Assembly (NCBI GenBank): GCA_036345935.2
Contig: JADWOT020000004.1
Coordinates: forward strand, 8,638,734-8,702,733
Reading direction: 5' to 3'
Origin: Taenia hydatigena
Lineage: Eukaryota > Platyhelminthes > Cestoda > Cyclophyllidea > Taeniidae
Length of the DNA stretch: 64,000 nt
This document shows positions 46,600 through 58,260 of the stretch, piece after piece (within the stretch, counting starts at the first letter, position 1; each line of letters begins with the position of its first letter). The notes beneath the pieces were generated by a model. It did no database searches, was not told where the DNA came from, and was given only the letters and a program-made list of their open reading frames with translations. The position numbers and the translations under genes are program-made.

Positions 46600-47766
46600 T
46601 TAAATGACTCTGCTTGAAAAACCCTTTCTCAATTTTTCAATTTGAAAAGACTTTAGTTCACTTATCGGGAGTATGTTACTCCCCACAGGGCGAATAATAA
46701 TGTCCCTCATGAAGGAAACCACAGTGCTGACAATGAGAGGCCTCACGAATTTGCACGATTCTGGCGACTGGATGCAACAACTTATGGCAGATATGTAGAG
46801 TCATCAGAAATACGGCCCTAACAATAAGGCAATGACTCAAAGTAAAAGCTACACATTCAAATGCACCACCTCAAGTCCAACGAGATCTATTTACACCAAT
46901 TTATCATTCTATCTTACAACTACCAACCACCGTCGCGCATGTCTGACACATTTTGCCAATTCCACCTCCCTTCCTTCCTTCCTTCCTTCCTTCATTCCTT
47001 CCATCCTACCTACCTACCTACCTACCTACCTACCTACCTACCTTCCTTCCTTCCTTCCTCCCTTCCTTCCTTCCTTCCTTCCTTCCTTCCGTCCCCCCTT
47101 TCTCCTTCCTCCTATTCTTTGCAAAGTAAGCCTGCTGTCCCACCGGTGTGGTATGTGTTGGTTCTTTCCTTAGCACCATCGAAAATGCACATACTGGATG
47201 TGCTGCATAAATCCCTTCAACACTCACACCCGTCTTCCCATCACACGCAGCAACAGGAACCCACTACTAAAGTCATTTGAGTAACACTTTTATTCCACTC
47301 CCATTTCAACCGCATTTCTAGCTCACTGGCATTGTGAGGCGACAGTACAGCCTCATCGTTGTGGGTGGTTGCTATCACTTCCACAAGCACATTCAACGCA
47401 CCTACACCTCACCTACATCACAAAGCAGCACATCGTTCCAGTCGTGCCAGTAATAGTGATCATCATTAGCCGCAAACCTGCACCACAATTTAGCGTGATG
47501 TCAGTGCAGTCACCACACAGAAAGCGCTGCTCACTTTCAAATGGTGAGGCTATCGATTGAATCCATTGATCGTGTCACACACTCAAACATACCGCCACTA
47601 CAATGTTTGCAAATCGGCTGTATGCAGAAATGCTCTTTCTGTTGGTCTACATTTCGCTTTGGTTTTTCGGTCACTTTGGTTTTTTCCGTTTGCGCTTTTT
47701 CTTTCTCGCGTGGACCCTCGTGGACATGGCGCAAGCAGTGTCGACGAGGAGAGGTAGGTGCTCGCC
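46600..47766. repeat. Inverted copy of 1-1050; upstream region and exon 1 of membrane gene
   Basis: The reverse complement matches 1-1050. It includes a long CCTT/CCTA tract at 46968-47091 and ends in exon 1 of the gene at 47603. The conserved upstream part is a candidate promoter region, but no core promoter motif is convincing. Confidence 0.85.
46968..47091. repeat. (CCTT)n/(CCTA)n microsatellite
   Basis: A compound tetranucleotide tract: CCTT units, then nine CCTA units (about 47006-47042), then CCTT units again. The inverted copy near 640-690 is much shorter. Confidence 0.9.
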
Positions 47767-48578
47767 TTTACACACACCTCTACTAACCTCATTGTCATGC
47801 AGGTTGCCAAAGACGCCAACAGGCTGTCTCTCACAAAGCACTTCAGACAGATGTTCATGTGGAAGAAGAGCGGGTGGAGCAAGTGGAGCAGGTGGAGCAG
47901 GTGGAGGAGATGGAGAACTCGACTGGCGCATCTGATGCGAAGCTGGTGAGGTTCCAACAGATACTGCAATTCTTCGCCCCGCCTCCAAGTCATTCGATGC
48001 GGAGGCGGCAGCGACGGTCGGCAGAAACGGAAGGAGATACTGGCGCCGCAGACACGACCTACGGTGTTACCGACCTTCCGGATGAGTACGAATGGAGGGA
48101 AGAAGGAGGAGGTGGTGGTGGTGTGGATAGCGCGAAGGGCCTTTGCGCTGAAAGGAGGAGGATGAGAAGACGGATGGAGACAAAGGGCCGTTCGAAGAGG
48201 GACGAGGACGGGCAGCAGGAGGAGGAGGAGGTGTGGGTGGAGCGGGTGGAGCGTGAGCGGGAGCAGGCGCAGGTGCGGGATGGGCAGCGCGAGGAGAACG
48301 AGCAGGAGGAGGAGGAGCAGGAGCAGGAGCATGAGGAGCAGGAGGAGGACGGGAGAATGGAGAAGGAGGTGAAGAAGGAGGAGGCGCACAATGTCATCAT
48401 CGAGAGTGGTCACCACGCACACGGCAAAGCAAAGAAGACGCGCAGCGGCAGGTGGCGTCGGCTCTTCACCAACTCAATCGGTGGACTCGCGTGGCACCAA
48501 CAACACAAGGGACCACCTCACCAACACCCACACCGACACCGACACCGACACCGGTTTACAGACTCCATGATGCATTGA
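47603..48578 (+). CDS. Two-exon membrane-protein candidate with acidic low-complexity tail
   Basis: Exon 1 (47603-47753) encodes MFANRLYAEMLFLLVYISLW, a second aromatic hydrophobic run (FGHFGFFRLRFFFLAWTL) and AQAVSTRRG. Donor GAG|GTAGGT, a 49-base intron and acceptor TCATGCAG lead to exon 2 (47803-48578). The phase 1 junction keeps the frame: G-CQRRQQAVSHKALQTDVHV, then VEQ repeats, KLVRFQQILQFFAPPP, and LPDEYEWREEGG. A long Glu/Gln/Arg-rich stretch and a His/Arg-rich end follow, with stop TGA, for about 308 residues in all. Exon 1 is repeated at 13-163 with mainly synonymous changes, which supports it. The acidic tail lies on GGA microsatellites and may be inflated. No family is recognised. 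Confidence 0.5.
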
Positions 48579-49429
48579 TGATGGAGCAAAGTGTGCTTCT
48601 TGCCTACCACCAATTCACACCAAGTCAAGTTGGTGAGAGCATTGTCCTTCCTGTTAATGCAGCAGCATCTGCACTATGAGCAGCAGCAGCAGCAGCAGGA
48701 GGAGGAGGAGAAGGGCGTTGTTGTTGTCGTTGTTGTGGTTGTTAGGGACACTGTAGTTGTCACGGTTGGCTCAGCAGCAGTAGTAGCAGCAGCAGCAGCA
48801 GGAGGAGGAGGTAGATGACGATGATGACCTCCACCCATGCCAAGAGCGAAGGACTTCCGTTAGTCCGTCCGTTCGTTTATCCGTCCGTCCGTCCGTCTCT
48901 CTTACCTTCCTATTTTTTTTTATCTCTCCTTTTTCATTTAGTGTTCGGTTGAGATGTCCTGGTGCCAACAATGTCTCGCCCATGTCCACCGTCAGAGTCG
49001 ACAATTGTGCCCCTGCTGCCATCGCCGATGCCGTTGTTCACCGCCATGCGTGATGTCTCCTCGTTCTTCACTTCCCTCTCCGTTCCGATGCCTCCCCTCT
49101 CTCTCTCTCTGTCTCTCTCCCCCCCTCCCTCCCTCACTCCCTGCCTCCCTTCCCCCTCCCTTCCCTCCCTCCCTCCCTCCCCTCCTTCCTTCCTTCCTCT
49201 CCTTTCTCCTCTCTCCTCTCTCTCTCCCTCCCTCCCTCACTCCCTGCCTCCCTTCCCCCTCCCTGTTTCCCTCCCTCCCTTTCCGCCTCCCCTCATTCCT
49301 TCCTTCCTTCCTTCCTTCCTTCCTTCCTTCCTTCCTTCCTTCCTTCCTTCCTTTCTCCCTTCTTCTTCGTCTTCCTCGAGTAGCTGCATGTCTTCCACCG
49401 TCTCCCTTCCTTCTTTCGTATTCACATCT
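48579..49429. repeat. Low-complexity region: CAG/GGA runs and long (CCTT/CCCT)n tract
   Basis: Short AGC, GGA and GTT runs at 48660-48815, GTCC repeats near 48866-48896, CT-rich sequence from 49087 and a TTCC run at about 49294-49352. The open frames here are products of the simple repeats. No gene is supported. Confidence 0.75.
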
Positions 49430-49732
49430 CACCCCTCCGCTTCCTCCCATTCGCATTCATCCGGACCTTCGGCTGTGCCGTAGACCACTGCTGCTGATGC
49501 ACCGGCTCCTTCCATTTCGCCACCGTCAGCGATGATTTGCAGTATCCGTTGCAATCCACCAGACTTCACATCAGATGCGACTGCTTGCGAGTTTGCCCTC
49601 CGCCCACATTGCCCACCCTGCCCATTCTGTCCCACTTCCTCTGCTTCCACATGAACATTCGTCATCTGAGGTGCTTTGTGTCAGACAGCTTCTTGGCTTC
49701 TTTGACAACCCACATGCCACCTTTCTCATTTT
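49430..49732 (-). pseudogene. Decayed inverted copy of exon 2 of the membrane-protein gene
   Basis: The minus strand begins GCQRSQEAV, then TGA in place of a serine codon, and continues NVHVEAEEVGQ, ASDVKSGGLQRILQI, and GTAEGPDECEWEEAEG before a TGA. It parallels GCQRRQQAVSHKA..VHVEEE, ASDAKLVRFQQILQF and GVTDLPDEYEWREEG at 47803-48110. The splice acceptor CATGCAG has become CATGTGG. It is a diverged, non-functional exon facing the intact copy. Confidence 0.55.
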
Positions 49733-50599
49733 TGTTCTTCTTCTTGTTTGTTCAAATACATCTCTCTTATTCATTAGACGAAGGCCTTATCTCACTGATC
49801 ACTTAGTAGGCGGCAGGATGGCGGTGATGCCACAGAATCCACCTTACTGTCGGTGTGGGCTCCTCACTCTCCAACGCCCACTTCAAAGCATTCAATACCA
49901 CATCCCGACTCTGTCTTATGGTCGTTGAGTTGTGTGACGCCATCTCCTTCACATTATAACAAGACACGTCGTTCCCATGTAGCTCTCTCCCTCCACATAA
50001 AGTCCACCAGATGGGAAACTGAAGCACATATTTCAAGTCATTCTTGATGAATGACGAGGAAGGAGCGATGGTTGATGGGATGAAAGGAAGCCCACTGCGG
50101 TCTGTTTATGCCCACTTGACTTCCATCCATCCAGGCAAATGATGAAGGAGGACGAGCAACTAGGTGACGGCACAGGAACTGACTTCTCTAAACAGGGTCA
50201 CAAGTGGCGCAACTCCTTGCCTCCGCAACTAATTCACTGACTACGTCTTAACAACCCACCAACCAAAATCACTTTCGATGGAAATTTCAACTGACATGAT
50301 CCCTTCAAATTAATCAAGTGGCCGAACTCTTCTGCAAGAACTGCCTCATTCTCCGTCACCTCACTCAGTGAGGGTTTGCTGCCTTCGTGGTTGCCAATCT
50401 ATCGGCGTTCGCGTCGTCTTTTCGTCAAGCTTTAGTCCCACGCCGCTGACTGTGCACCCACAAAAAATAGTCCACCACAACCTTCCAAAACTGCTCAGCG
50501 ATGTGCCATCAATCTTCAACTAAAATTCAGTAAAGTACTCAAAAGGAAGATTGTTATTTAAGAGCAAGTGCAACACTCAGGCCGATGTTATTGCGCATA
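49733..50599. other. No gene recognised
   Basis: Short frames only; no partner copy in the window. Confidence 0.4.
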
Positions 50600-50763
50600 G
50601 CACTTGCTGTTAAGCCACCCACATCCCATCGCATCGTCGGTCGGTGATGTCCACGCATACGTGGCAGTGGCGGCAGCTGCAGTCGCAGAAGTGGGGCTCT
50701 GTGGAGGAGGCGAAGCATAGAAAGGTTGAACTAGCGCCGTCGACGACTCTCCAAATCCCCGTC
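50600..50763 (-). CDS. Candidate exon (QPFY-SPPPQS), paralogue of 51410-51580
   Basis: After an acceptor-like CTGAAG, the minus strand reads GFGESSTALVQPFYASPPPQ, then SPTSATAAAATATYAWTSPT, to a TAA. The QPFY(A/S).PPPQS....YAWT pattern is shared with 51410-51580. Flanking DNA (50640-50930 and 51405-51735) is alignable at moderate identity, so this is a local tandem duplication. Function is unknown. It may be a terminal exon fragment. Confidence 0.25.
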
Positions 50764-51409
50764 CTTCAGGTACCTAGAATATTGACAACGAGTTGTCAAA
50801 TGGAAATGCCTCCTCTTTTTGCTTCTCCTCCTCCTCCTAACAGCAAAGCACAAATCAAAACTAACACGAGGGACCACCGCCAGTCTACCCAAGCAGTATA
50901 CCGCAACTCCCTCTCCCATTATGCACACTCCCAACGTCGTTCAAGGCACAAACAACCCCACAAACTAACAAAACAGTCCCCATTTACCGCCTATCGTGCT
51001 ATACAGTGGCAAAAAAATGCACCACGTGAGTAGAAGGACTGACTCCATCGCTCCGAACAACACCTAATCGCCACACTTCCTCATCCAACGACTTTTTGAA
51101 GTGAAGGTTACAGTCTACCAAACGTGCTCACCCATCCGCCTTTTTCTAACGCCAAGTTAGGCTTTCGCATTAGCGAGGAACCAGCGTTCTTCTCTCCGTG
51201 ATCACAGCTGGCAAGAATAAAATCCACACCTTTCAATGCGTCTAAACCTTCTTACTGGTTAGTTCAACCGCAAATCCAAGTCGTTTCTGATGCAAAAAAT
51301 CAACATTGGCCACTTACCCAGTTGGGCAGCCCAAAAGGACTGATGAAACTGCTGTTGTTGCGATAGCGATCGTTGGATGAATGAATGAACGAATGAATGT
51401 CCCCGTCAG

Positions 51410-51580
51410 TCATGTCCAGGCATACGCACCAACACAGGCAGAAGCAGAGCTCTGTGGAGGAGGCAGAGAATAGAACGGTTGAGTCGCCGCTTCAATCGAT
51501 GTAGCTGCGTCCACCAACCGTCTGTGCCGTGCAGTATCACAATCCTTCCTTCGCCTTCCAAGCATTCCGAGCCATTGCAC
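51410..51580 (-). CDS. Candidate terminal exon, paralogue of 50600-50763
   Basis: A good acceptor (TTTTCGATATTGCAG) precedes VQWLGMLGRRRKDCDTARHR, then AATSIEAATQPFYSLPPPQS, and VGAYAWT to a TGA. The 56 codons are uninterrupted. The shared motif with the neighbouring copy indicates coding ancestry. No upstream exon was found and the family is unknown. Confidence 0.3.
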   Translation of the reverse strand: MQWLGMLGRRRKDCDTARHRRLVDAATSIEAATQPFYSLPPPQSSASACVGAYAWT

Positions 51581-51735
51581 CTGCAATATCGAAAAGAGTT
51601 GTAAGACGGAGATGCTTCTCCACCCCGTCGCCTAGCGCAAAGCACAGGTCAGCAGAGCCGCACCCAACCCTCATGCCAACACAAGCGACCACCGCCAATC
51701 CATCCAAGCAGTGCACCACAGCCGCAAGCAAATAC

Positions 51736-52684
51736 TTACGACTGCTACAAAGTACAGTCTGCGTGGTGATGCCAAAGCTTCCCACTAGCCCCACTCCTGC
51801 TGCTGCGTCTACCTCACTCACCCACTCCACTCCACTCCTTGCGCAGCAAGGATCACATCAACACAACTAATTACCCTCATCCCGCCCCCAGTCCTCCGCC
51901 ATCTCTATGCGCTGCTGCTCCAACAGCACGCATATCACACTGATGACAATAGCGCACCTTTCACCACACAGGTAAACAGGAAAAGCACCTTTCCACCCAA
52001 CATAAGAACAACGCACATCGATTCTCTTACTGCACACACAAAAGGCATCAACTACTCAATCCAATCTTACCTAGGGAATGCGCGAAGTCATAGCGAAGAC
52101 GAGATTTACGCTCATTGCTACAGCTTCATCTCCATCTCCTTCTCCTTCTTCTTCCTTTTCCTCTTCTTCAACGTCTATTCTAGCATGAAAGCGGAAAAAG
52201 AAAGTGGAGGATAAGATTTATGAACAAGATGAATACTAGCAAGGAAATAATGAACAACGTTAAAACTCCTCACAAGTCTCTTCATCAAATCCCGCCGCAT
52301 TAATCAAAACTCATTCTTGATAAAATAACTAACCACTTGGAAACAGTGAAAACGATCCTACTTATTCGCAAGAAGAATTGTGTAGTGAAAACATCAACGC
52401 GATTAGGCAATGCAAATGGAAAACAAAAAGTCTTCACAGCGACTGCAGCTATTTTTGAAACGATTAGCCCAACATATAGAGTGATAAGAAAAGAAGAAAT
52501 GTAAGCACAGAAGTATGCATGTAATGGGTGCAGACCTGAATTCAACACTTCCCCTTCCAACCAACTTCTACACCATTTGTCTCCGCATACCCCACGATTT
52601 ACCCATAGTCATGAGGCCGCGTCACTAAGTAATCCAGCAAGCCTCACCCCAGTCACTGTGAATCCTGCTGCCAGGTGGTAGCCG
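51736..52684. other. No gene recognised
   Basis: An 86-codon minus frame at 52300-52560 has some hydrophobic stretches but no splice context. A CTT/TCC-rich run lies near 52129-52172. Nothing supportable was seen. Confidence 0.4.
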
Positions 52685-54080
52685 ACACATGACGATTGAA
52701 GCGACACGTCTTAACATCCTTGAGCTTTTCTACTGCAATATTATCACCAAGACCGTCAACTTGGAATAGCCGCCAACGGTCTCCTCGACATGCCAATCAC
52801 CTTCTGCTGCTGCAGTGGTGCACTTGGCGCTGGCGCGGGTGACGTCTCCTGTGTGGAGGCGCAGAAGAGAAGCACCACATCATTGACCTCGTTTTTCCCA
52901 TTGTGCGTCTCATTTGCCAAATTCCTCATTCCACTGATAGCCCTTGCCCACCAAATGTACTTCTTTGTACTCCTTTTGTATTAGGTGGTAGCGTACATCC
53001 ATGACAGCGTTGATGAGTGGCAGGCAGATGGTGCCACCGACTTGCTGATTACTGTTGTCGCTTCTGAAACCGAGGACACTAATGCTGATGGTTGTGGTGC
53101 CACCGCTGTTGCCTTTGTGCCTTCCGCTGAGGCTATGAATTTTGGTGACGTGGCAGTTCGTCGGTGTGATATGGAGCGTGCAGATACTGTAGATGGTGGA
53201 GACGAATGATCTCATGAGATGGCGAAATATGCAGCAGCAGTGGTTTATTGGCTCGTTGTTATCTTGCGGAAAAGATGGAGAAGGGATTTCACGACGTCGA
53301 CTTTGTTCGAACTGCAAGTTCTCTTCCCTTTCCTATTATAAACGCTGACGGAACTAAACTGAACATTTATTTGGCTAATCAATGGTCACTGGAATTTAGC
53401 TTAGATATTTGTCTTTTTTCCTATTCTGTAAACTAGCCGAAAAATTACGAAGACTCTTATTAGTCGACTGTCATTTATTTGTAAAATCCAAATCTTCTTT
53501 GCTAATGCTATGTGTGCCAGATTTCATTATAATGCTTGCAAGACTACCGCCTGCATTATATGCTCCTTTACAAAGATGATCCTTATTTGCTAAGATTGTA
53601 AAATACTAGGACTGCTGCCTGATGGTTGAATACGGCCGGTTGTAGTCTGCGACGAACCTGTGCTTAGACCACCCAATAAAGTGACTCACATTGCATGTAC
53701 TTCCCAGTTGTCGAGTGAGCATTTTGAGTGGCGTTTGTTGTGGTTTTGCGTTGTGATGACTACAAACTGAATGGTGTTTGTCCACAGTACGCGAAATGTG
53801 CTTCTTCGTTGTCAAATGTGTGACGGGTTCGACTAATTAAGGTTCCGTCTAACTCTCGGGTGATATTCGCTAAAGGAATGACAAAAAAGAAAGCCGTGAG
53901 AACTTGCCACCAAGGTTGAGCTTCTTTTTATGCATTTATAAGTAGATCAAACTTGAATGAGAACTTCTCAGCTTGTAGCTAACCGTGGTTCAAATGGGAA
54001 GATCTCGAGTCAGACTGTAACAAAGTGCAAGCATTCGGTATGTGAGCACCTCTTGGTGGGGCGTTTGCCTGTGTTGTCGC
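52685..54080. repeat. Inverted segmental duplication, partner 40885-42330
   Basis: This is the reverse complement of 40885-42330. Its right end joins the 54082 direct duplication at GTTGTCGCGG|CCGTTTGG, a precise block junction. Confidence 0.9.
52790..53209 (+). pseudogene. ORF pair interrupted by TAG, copy B
   Basis: This is the plus-strand equivalent of 41754-42188: MPITFCCCSGALGAGAGDVS to a TAG at 52982, then VVAYIHDSVDEWQADGATDL to a TGA at 53207. It lacks the seven-residue duplication (ADGCGAD) of copy A. The TAG is shared by both copies, so it predates their duplication. Confidence 0.3.
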
Positions 54081-56885
54081 GGCCGTTTGGTTTGGGCGAT
54101 TCTAGAGGAGCTGCAACGGCTGATCTTGTGGGACTGATTTTGTTGACTTAACCAGCAACTCGTCTGTCACACCACTGTCAGTAGTAAACGACGCAGCAGT
54201 AGTCTAGCAGCATATCGGTTCGCTAATCACCAGTCGCGACCAAGTAGTAGGCAGTAGCGGTTGCAGCAGTGGGTGAACAGCAGCGCGTGGCAGTGAAAGG
54301 ACGACTTCAGGAGTGCGGACAATTGTGCCCACGGCCGTTTTTGGTACAATTTTCCACTGGTAGAATGTTCAGCCCTCAAGCGTGTAGGAGCACGCAGTGG
54401 GCTTCAGGCGACTACATACACAAAACATAATTTTGCGAGAAGCTAGGAAACGATGCTGCGCAAAGCACAAAAAACGCTTACAGCGATAAAAATCACAGTG
54501 AAATATCATAATGGGAGAGTTACTAATAAAGTTTGACAAATTGTATCAGCCTGCGGAAGGATTCTGCCTCCTTATATTTAATTCAGTTATTAAAGATAGG
54601 AACTACAGCTAATTTCTAGAACAAACCCACGAAATAAAGCAGTTGATGCATGGGAAGAAACGAGCAGATATCGTAGCAGACCTCAAAATATTAACCTGTT
54701 TATTGGCAAGCAATTTCCAGCTCATGATAACAGCAGAATTTATAAATGTCCACTATAGTGAGTTAAAAATTACAGAGATAAGTAAAACGTCAAAAGGCTT
54801 GAAGTAGTTCCTTTGGTGGTAACCAGGTGCACTTAACCATTATCAAAATTATGATCCAGAAATCGGAGTAAAAACTCAACTCCACGTAATCAATGCATAT
54901 AGTATGAATTTATTGTATGTTATACATTTAAAAAGGTTGTGTTTGACACAGAATGAGGGCCATGTTACTAATCGCGGTTGATAATACTTTCCGATTGCTT
55001 AAATTCAATGTGCAGCACTTTCGAAACATCACTAACGCGCTGTGTGACTATGGTGTCGTTCGTTTCCTGGTTTCGGCTCTTCTACTGCGTCGCGTCACTA
55101 TCTCCCCTCTGGTTTGTTGCAAATATTTGTAAAACAGTGTGCAGTAGTAAATTTTTTACCGTTTTGGCATGTGTTCCTGTTGAGGCACACCGTTTGCGTA
55201 GTACATACAGTGAAATCCTGCACCTGTGATTAAAGCGTATTTTGCATTTGTAGACTCTGAAGATGAAGATAACAATCGTAGTGGTAGATTGCCTAACCAT
55301 AACGAAGGATCCACACGAGGTTGTGTGTTTGCGAAGAATTCGAGAAAGAATTGGATGGTGTGTGTCGGGCCTCCGAACTGCGCAGAGCCTAGTATCAAGC
55401 TAAGCGGAATTCCCTCGGCCAGGATAGGGGTTCCGTAATCTGCGCCTTGCTAAGACTTAAAACCGACACAATTTTTACGGGTTGTTACCTGTATGGTGCG
55501 GAACTAGATTTGGCGTGCGCTGACCGATATGGCGTGCTGTCGCAATCGGTTGTCCTTTAATATATGTATTTTGGGGTAAGCATATTCTATCTCTCCCCTT
55601 TCTCTGCGTTTTTATTTGCATCCATCGCCATCTAGGCGGCTAGTGCGAATTCTAATTGGCGGGACTAATTTGTCTGCATAAAGTTACAAAGCAGTAATGG
55701 TGTTTTTGTTTTGTCTGCCATGATTTTAAAAGCTAGCTTTGAGTGTGAATGCTTTGTGTTGATATAGGATTATCCGAATGCCGAAATGGTGTTAACGCAT
55801 GATTTTATTCACGATCTAAATTACTCTTCAAATTGCGGAAAAGTTATTTTGCAGTTTTCGACAACAATAATTGGATTTGCCAATGATTAGATTCACTGCC
55901 ATGTTCTGAGTTCGCATCAAGATTCTAGGTGGAGCATTCAATAGCAGCTATCTGTTGGCCGCACGTCTTTTCTGTGGCGTATTCTCCGTATTTTAAATGT
56001 TGCCATGGAGGTGGTGGAGAAGGATTGTTGGAAGCGATCAAACAATAGATTTTGTGTGGATGTGCGAAAGGGTGTTTTGTGTTCCCTAATTCCTCCTTTG
56101 ATTGACAGTCTATTGTTCTTTTGCCCTCTTTCGTCCGCATTTTTTTGGATAATGGTTGATCTGAGACATTTAACTGGCTTTGCCAATGGTGTGGATATGG
56201 TTGTGTGCTTCTCCACAAACTGGAGTCCATGCATACTCTAACATCGGTGGTCTTGCTGACCTTGATGCTCAATCAACTGGGAAGATGCTGGTGGGTCAAA
56301 GGGGAGACGAATAGGAAGAGTAAGGAAGGTGGTTGGAGGCGAGATTTGAGCGCACTGCCTGTTGTGGTCGCATCAATGAGTCGAGGTTGGTGGTAGGTCC
56401 CCTCTGAACGTGTGTGGACCTGTTGTGTGGCGTTTGGAACACTTCTTGGGGGATTGACGTTGCTACCCATAGAATCGTCTTTCCATTGATGAGGCATGAG
56501 GCCATGAGGCACAGATAATTCAGCAGTCAGGTCAAGGAAGGAAGGCGTCTCCACAGAGTCACTCGACCGTCTTGTTGCTAAGACGACTGGTCTTGACGCG
56601 ATGCGTTTTTGGTGGCGAGAAGTGTGCCCTTCACCTCCTCCTCCTCTTCCTCCGTGGAAGGGGTAGTAGAAGGAAGGAAAACACTGCCGTAAAGCTGTCA
56701 AGAACGGTTGATTGGGGGGAATTTTATCGCAGTGCGCGAAGTCGTATCTCATCATCGGGTTTGCGTGCCAAGAGAATGCTGTGTTGACGTGTTCAAACGC
56801 GCGCCTATTGGTGATCTGTTGGGGCGTATCGATTAATCGATTTGTGTTGTTGATTTAATTTAAAATTTGTCAATTGTGCGAAGAT

Positions 56886-57248
56886 ATGAGTGACTTGAGT
56901 GTGAGCAATCTTGGACTTCTGAGTGGCTGTTTTCTTCTGTTTTACCTTTTTGTCATGACAATGGATGTGGTGATCGGCAACTTCCTTCAAGTCTGTTGCC
57001 TTGTATGGACGATAGCGGATATTGCCGATGTGCTTATCAATTGTAGGGGGATCCCCGTGCTTGCTCTAATGGATTATATTGAAGGCATGAAGGCGAGGTT
57101 AGTGGTTTATTTCCTACCTCTCATAATTAGGCGGCGTGTGTCTTTTAGGTTACCCTCCCCTAAAATTCGTCGCAACCGTCTCTGGCCTTTTCGACATCAT
57201 CGCGTTCGTCGCCACCATCCACTACCATTAACAATGTCCCCAGGCTAG
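56886..57248 (+). CDS. Small two-helix membrane ORF, copy 2
   Basis: It is nearly identical to 8225-8587 (120 codons), with three residue changes (K/R, R/H, P/R). The two hydrophobic stretches are unchanged, as is the basic C-terminus. The TAG at 57246 is shared. Downstream, the twelfth codon after the TAG is TGA here but TAA in copy 1, just before the donor-like GAG|GTGAGT. Role unknown. Confidence 0.35.
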   Translation: MSDLSVSNLGLLSGCFLLFYLFVMTMDVVIGNFLQVCCLVWTIADIADVLINCRGIPVLALMDYIEGMKARLVVYFLPLIIRRRVSFRLPSPKIRRNRLWPFRHHRVRRHHPLPLTMSPG

Positions 57249-57252
57249 AAGG

Positions 57253-57561
57253 CTAAACTGAGGCATTGAGGTGAGTGTGAATCCTTTTCTTCGCTTCCAC
57301 TTGGCCTTGTTGGCAGTGGGTGACAGGTGGTGTGGTCTGTTTCGTTGAAGTGGTGAAGGCACGAGGCCCCACGCCACTGCCAAGATACGAGGCAGTTGAC
57401 TCCCTGTCTCGATCCTGATGGCGGAGGAGTGCAATTTCAACTTCTCGTACTTCGCCTCGGAACAGAGATCCCAGCTCTTTTGTATTGGTCTCCACCTCCA
57501 AGGGGAGAGTGATTGCCTTACGGAGGGATTCGAGGCCAACCCTCAACATCCTCACTCCCAA
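57253..57561 (-). CDS. Candidate exon, helical basic segment, copy 2
   Basis: This is the copy of 8592-8900 with RHQDRD for RHRNRD and one H/Y change. The amphipathic stretch FRGEVREVEIALL is unchanged. It is supported only by the pattern of residues and its duplication. Confidence 0.25.
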   Translation of the reverse strand: MGVRMLRVGLESLRKAITLPLEVETNTKELGSLFRGEVREVEIALLRHQDRDRESTASYLGSGVGPRAFTTSTKQTTPPVTHCQQGQVEAKKRIHTHLNASV

Positions 57562-57620
57562 TATGCGTTTGAGCGCCCTAGTGATTGACCGTCTGGCCCA
57601 CTAGGTTCCCCTCTCCTTCC

Positions 57621-57621
<1 letters not shown>

Positions 57622-57661
<40 letters not shown>
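57622..57661. repeat. (ATCT)n microsatellite, expanded in copy 2
   Basis: About ten ATCT units are present here, against about three in the equivalent position of copy 1 (8966-8980). Confidence 0.9.
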
Positions 57662-57662
<1 letters not shown>

Positions 57663-58260
57663 GTCCTTCCTTTTCCCCTTCTCTAGTAGTTCTTCACGCG
57701 TTACTTGTTGAATGCGTTCAAATATAAGCATTGTTGTCTGTTCATTTCTTGGACGACTTTGAGTTAAGGGTTGCAATGATAGGCTAGTGCATTGTGAACG
57801 ACAGTTGTCATGGCATTGAGCAGTCATGGTGGCGGATACACTCGCCGAGTGCGCGATGGTAATTGAAGACGACAGTCACTTCAGGAACGGTGATATTTGC
57901 TAACGCAGCAGAACAGTGAATGTCCATTCAGACCTTCAGGGAGTGTTCTGGCTTTAGGCTCGATCCTCGGACTTTGTTGGCCATCCTCCTACCCCACCCA
58001 CGTATGCAAAAGACAGCAGCAACCTTCTCTCCAAATCAGCAACTATAATAAACAATATTGTTCGCGACAGTGACAACACGCTTTTGCTACCATCATCAGT
58101 GGCACGTCTGTCTTGCAGGAAGGCGGGGACAACGGGGGCATGGACAGAGGACGACGAACTTCTAGAGGCGGAGGAGGGATGACGCGAGGGAGGGAGGGAG
58201 GAGAAGGATAGGAAAGTGAGAAGAAGACAAGGAGTAAACATCGCTTTCAATGCAATGCGC

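Noticed and set aside
46861..47280. Long open frames rich in Phe-Leu-Pro-Ser over the CCTT tract
   Set aside because: They are translations of a tetranucleotide microsatellite and are open in several frames at once.
47598..48422. 274-codon leucine-rich minus-strand frame
   Set aside because: Antisense shadow of the GAG/CAG-rich exon on the plus strand, which has splice support and a conserved first exon.
48954..49535. 193- and 173-codon open frames over CT-rich sequence
   Set aside because: Low-complexity simple repeat with no splice sites or constraint; the inverted pseudo-exon on the other strand explains the end of the region.
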